Positions 39,386 through 41,848 of a stretch of DNA of 41,848 nt are shown here, in pieces. Origin of the DNA: Flavobacteriales bacterium (lineage in GTDB: Bacteria > Bacteroidota > Bacteroidia > Palsa-965); the NCBI GenBank assembly GCA_002737665.1, contig NSIF01000011.1:1-41848 (forward strand). The letters are read 5' to 3'. A program made the position numbers and the translations under genes. Numbering within the stretch: the first letter of the stretch is position 1; every line of letters begins with the position of its first letter. The notes beneath the pieces are model-generated. The model did no database searches and was not told the DNA's origin. It saw only the letters and a program-made list of their open reading frames with translations.

Positions 39386-39682
39386 CTACAAAAATTTTTG
39401 ATAAATAACCCATGCAGTATACAACATGGTTGCAAAAAGTACTCCACGAGCAATTTCATTTTTTTGCTTCCAAATAAAAAGGAAAAATAATGGAAGGTTA
39501 GTCATATAGCATGACAAACTAACATAAGCAACAAATAAATGAACAGTAGTAAAATAATTAATGAATTCTGAAAATGATAGTTGAGATTCGTAAGTGAAAA
39601 AATAATAAATAAATAGTGAAATAACTGGTAAGAGTAAACCCAAGATTAAGCCTACAATAACTGTATCAAGTTTTTGCAACAT
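39386..39682 (-). CDS. Small membrane protein of unknown function in the surE-lpxB unit
   Basis: A 98-residue protein with three predicted membrane helices: about residues 7-29 (VIVGLILGLLLPVISLFIYYF), 45-72 and 78-95. No charged catalytic motif. It lies two bases after surE and three bases before lpxB, so it is almost certainly co-translated with them. The position suggests an envelope role, perhaps connected to lipid A or lipopolysaccharide, but the sequence alone does not show this. Confidence 0.8.
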   Translation of the reverse strand: MLQKLDTVIVGLILGLLLPVISLFIYYFFTYESQLSFSEFINYFTTVHLFVAYVSLSCYMTNLPLFFLFIWKQKNEIARGVLFATMLYTAWVIYQKFL

Positions 39683-39684
39683 TT

Positions 39685-40464
39685 TCAGGAATTAGTTGAT
39701 GAAAGTTTTTCAAATTTTAAAAGTGATTGATGTGCAGTCATATCAAATTGTGATGGCACAACAGATACAAAACCTTTGTCCAATGCATAAACATCGGTGT
39801 CTTCAGCTTCAGGCTCGAAGCTTTTAAATTTACCAGTCAACCAATAATAACTACTGCCAGAAGGGTCTTTACGCTCATCTAATGCTTCTTCCCAAGTACC
39901 ACGCGCCTGCCTGCAAACTTTAATTCCCATTAGCTGATCAAGTTCTAAATTGGGAATATTAACATTCAAACAAACACCTTTTTCCATGCCGTGCTCCAAA
40001 GTATAGGCAATTACTTTACTACAATAAACTTTTGCAGCAGTAAAATCTGCATCAATAGAATAATTTAAGAGTGAAAAACCAATTGAAGGAATACCCTCAA
40101 TAGCTCCTTCCATGGCAGCTGACATTGTACCAGAGTATATTATGTTGATTGAATGATTTGCACCGTGGTTGATGCCCGATAAACACAAATCAGGCCTTCG
40201 AGGAAGCAATTTTATAATAGCCATTTTTACACAATCAACAGGCGTACCAGAACAACTCCAAGCAACTGCTCCATTATGGGCCATTGATTTATGAACACGA
40301 ATAGTGGAATTTATAGTAATAGCGTGGCCCATACCTGACTGCGGCTTATCGGGTGCAACAACAAAGACATCACCAAATTGCAATGCTACCTCAACAAGCG
40401 CAACAATTCCAGTAGCGTGAATACCATCATCATTGGTAATTAAAATTAGGGGCTTCTCTTTCAT
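39685..40464 (-). CDS. surE: 5'-nucleotidase SurE
   Basis: A 259-residue metal-dependent nucleotidase that dephosphorylates nucleoside monophosphates and is linked to stationary-phase survival. The metal ligands are at the expected places: Asp12 and Asp13 in ITNDDGI, Ser43 in PQSGMGHAIT, and Asn99 in LSGINHGAN, four residues offset from the Thermotoga enzyme (Asp8, Asp9, Ser39, Asn95). The SGTPVDCVK and YSGTMSAAMEGAIEGIPSIGFSL motifs are also present. First gene of the surE-membrane protein-lpxB-SpoIID unit. A promoter box lies just six bases before the ATG, so the transcript may be nearly leaderless. Confidence 0.97.
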   Translation of the reverse strand: MKEKPLILITNDDGIHATGIVALVEVALQFGDVFVVAPDKPQSGMGHAITINSTIRVHKSMAHNGAVAWSCSGTPVDCVKMAIIKLLPRRPDLCLSGINHGANHSINIIYSGTMSAAMEGAIEGIPSIGFSLLNYSIDADFTAAKVYCSKVIAYTLEHGMEKGVCLNVNIPNLELDQLMGIKVCRQARGTWEEALDERKDPSGSSYYWLTGKFKSFEPEAEDTDVYALDKGFVSVVPSQFDMTAHQSLLKFEKLSSTNS

Positions 40465-40469
40465 TTCAG

Positions 40470-40477
40470 CAAAGTTA
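40470..40477 (-). promoter_or_regulatory. Candidate -7 promoter box for surE
   Basis: The minus strand reads TAACTTTG, an exact TAnnTTTG match. A start point four bases beyond it would fall about two bases before the ATG at 40464. Confidence 0.5.
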
Positions 40478-40727
40478 AGGTATCAATTAGAATTCATGCC
40501 ATACTAATAAATAGTAATCAAGATGTAAATGTTAATTAAAACTTCAAGTAAATATCAAAAAAACACAATTGTCCGATTTTAAATCTATATATCCTTAAAA
40601 AATCAATTACTTAACAAAGAAACAGCAATAAAATTTTTAAATTAAAAATAAAGCAAAAAATATAATTCAAGTATAAGGTTTTATTCACTTTAAATTAAAG
40701 CAGTATACAAAATTTTGCATTGAAAAT

Positions 40728-41156
40728 ATGGCGTCAAAAATTCGATATAAAACAATTGTCCTTTCCGATCTGCACTTAGGCACTTCATCCTCAAAAGCAA
40801 AGGAAGTCACAAATTTTCTCAAAAATAATAAGTGTGAGACCTTAATTTTAAATGGGGAATTTGAATCAGTTTGTGAAGCATTTTATCTTGACAAACCTGT
40901 ATTGATGGTTCCTGTTGAAGGTCATTTTGAGCAATTATCTAATGGGCATGATGCTCAAAAAAATGAAGGCGGTATTTATGAACTAAAATTTAACATTGAT
41001 ACATTTTTAGATTGGATTCCATCTCACCAATCTAAATCAGCATCATTTAGAAAATGGGAAGAAAGAGCTGAAGAATTATTCATTAAAAATTTCAATGAAG
41101 TTTTGGAAGCCAGTACCGACAATTTAATATTGCCAACACAATTGATTCCTGTATAA
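40728..41156 (+). pseudogene. Chimeric ORF: metallophosphoesterase start joined to glycosyltransferase end
   Basis: A 142-residue intact frame made of parts of two protein families. Residues 1-43 match the start of UDP-2,3-diacylglucosamine pyrophosphatase-like metallophosphoesterases: IVLSDLHLGTS carries the first metal motif DxH (Asp14, His16) and CETLILNG leads to where GD (motif II) should follow. The next residue is Glu44 instead, and from there the sequence matches the end of a MurG-like glycosyltransferase: FESVCEAFYLDKPVLMVP, EGHFEQLSNGHDAQK, GGIY. All phosphatase motifs beyond the first and the N-terminal domain of the glycosyltransferase are missing. The most likely explanation is a deletion that fused two adjacent genes in frame, which should be inactive for both activities; an assembly error is the alternative. 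A lipid kinase gene follows 43 bp on. Confidence 0.65.
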
Positions 41157-41199
41157 ACTATTCTTTTTTTGCTTTACTTTTTTACTTTACTTTGTACAC

Positions 41200-41848
41200 A
41201 TGAGTCGTAAAAAAATTGCGTTTATCATCAATCCAAATTCAGGTAACGATAAAAAAACAGATCGTGTTAAACTCATTCGGAGATTAGTAAACAACTCTTA
41301 CGACAGTGAAATTATTCTGTGGAAAAATGTTGAAGATTGTGACGCTATTTTTCGTCGTATTATTTCAGAAGATTTTGATGTTGCCGTTGCTGTTGGTGGG
41401 GATGGCACAGTGAATCAGTTGGCAACGGCCTTGTGTGGAACAAAAGTAACTTTAGGAATTATTCCATTTGGTTCAGGGAATGGCTTAGCGCGTCACCTTG
41501 GAATTCCAATGAACCCATCTAAATCCATGCAATTAATTGAAAATGGTCAAGTTCAAAAAATTGACCGTGGCAAAATAAATAACCAATCCTTTTTTTGTAC
41601 AGCTGGTGTTGGTTTTGATGCGCGAATAGGGAAATTATTTGCAGAAAGCACGAATCGTGGATTCTGGACCTATGTAAAAATTACATTAAGGGAATTTAAA
41701 AATCTTAAAGATGAAATGTACACAATAGTTATTGATGGAAAAGAAATAAAACGCAATGCTTTTTTAATATGCATTGCAAATGCAGGACAATATGGAAATA
41801 ATGCCTGGATTGCACCTGAAGCAAAAGTGAATGACGGAATATTGCATT
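41200..41848 (+). CDS. Diacylglycerol kinase-family lipid kinase (cut by window edge)
   Basis: Partial gene: 216 full codons from the ATG at 41200 to the right edge. The family (DagK/YegS-like) phosphorylates lipid substrates using ATP. The N-terminal catalytic domain shows INPNSGN, VGGDGTVNQLATAL (GGDGT at 66-70) and IIPFGSGNGLARHLGIP (GSGNG at 91-95). The second domain begins with CTAGVGFDARIGKLFA and CIANAGQYGNNAWIAPEAKVNDG, both conserved in the family. The substrate (diacylglycerol, sphingosine or another lipid) cannot be told. The upstream chimeric ORF derives from glycolipid-type enzymes, so a shared lipid theme is possible. Confidence 0.92.
   Translation, partial: MSRKKIAFIINPNSGNDKKTDRVKLIRRLVNNSYDSEIILWKNVEDCDAIFRRIISEDFDVAVAVGGDGTVNQLATALCGTKVTLGIIPFGSGNGLARHLGIPMNPSKSMQLIENGQVQKIDRGKINNQSFFCTAGVGFDARIGKLFAESTNRGFWTYVKITLREFKNLKDEMYTIVIDGKEIKRNAFLICIANAGQYGNNAWIAPEAKVNDGILH

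Overview
This is an AT-rich (about one third GC by eye) stretch of chromosome from a member of the Bacteroidota. The evidence is a type IX secretion pair (a gliding-motility-associated C-terminal domain protein followed by a PorP/SprF-like protein), a YidC with a long periplasmic domain, a split pntA1/pntA2/pntB transhydrogenase, a surE-lpxB-SpoIID cluster, many signal-peptide or lipobox proteins, and several exact matches to the Bacteroidota -7 promoter box TAnnTTTG upstream of genes. Shine-Dalgarno sequences are mostly absent, as usual in this phylum, so starts were chosen from homologous N-termini, promoter positions and AT-rich leaders. I cannot name the genus. No rRNA, tRNA, CRISPR array, complete insertion sequence or prophage was seen.

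Layout. 1-1307 (minus): the N-terminal part of an acyl-CoA (methylmalonyl-CoA) mutase, cut by the window edge, and a small membrane-anchored protein. 1649-2842 (plus): an aspartate-type aminotransferase. 2856-7554 (minus): a very large ABCG-like ABC transporter with a TerB-like N-terminus, then two envelope proteins of unknown function. 7767-12249: an MFS sugar permease, a peroxiredoxin (minus) and catalase-peroxidase KatG. 12333-15621: a YD-repeat-like protein (minus) and a lipoprotein prolyl oligopeptidase. 15729-19024 (minus): the proton-translocating transhydrogenase operon, whose two internal gaps are both filled by repeat-flanked segments of about 170-180 bp. 19147-24727: a YkgJ-type cysteine-cluster protein, then folD, ffh, argS and an arginase-family gene (minus). 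24831-26228 (plus): arginine decarboxylase, divergent from the arginase gene, so three arginine-handling genes sit together. 26371-37110 (plus): a lipoprotein, FtsK, LolA, the T9SS pair, an M13 peptidase and YidC. 37134-40464 (minus): SpoIID-domain protein, LpxB, a small membrane protein and SurE. 40728-41848 (plus): a short chimeric ORF and the N-terminal part of a diacylglycerol-kinase-family lipid kinase, cut by the right edge.

Most genes are housekeeping or cell-envelope functions: membrane insertion (Ffh, YidC), lipoprotein and lipid A handling (LolA, LpxB), secretion (T9SS proteins), peroxide defence (KatG, peroxiredoxin), NADPH balance and one-carbon metabolism (Pnt, FolD), and arginine use (ArgS, arginase family, SpeA). 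I found no convincing new multi-gene system. The items most worth a second look are the chimeric ORF at 40728-41156 (start of a metallophosphoesterase joined in frame to the end of a glycosyltransferase), the repeat-flanked segments inside the pnt operon with a 40-residue ORF, the TerB/ABCG fusion transporter, the YD-repeat-like cytoplasmic protein, and several regulatory structures (a 12-bp palindrome before ftsK, a 14-bp hairpin covering both stop codons of yidC and the SpoIID gene, and a near-leaderless surE).
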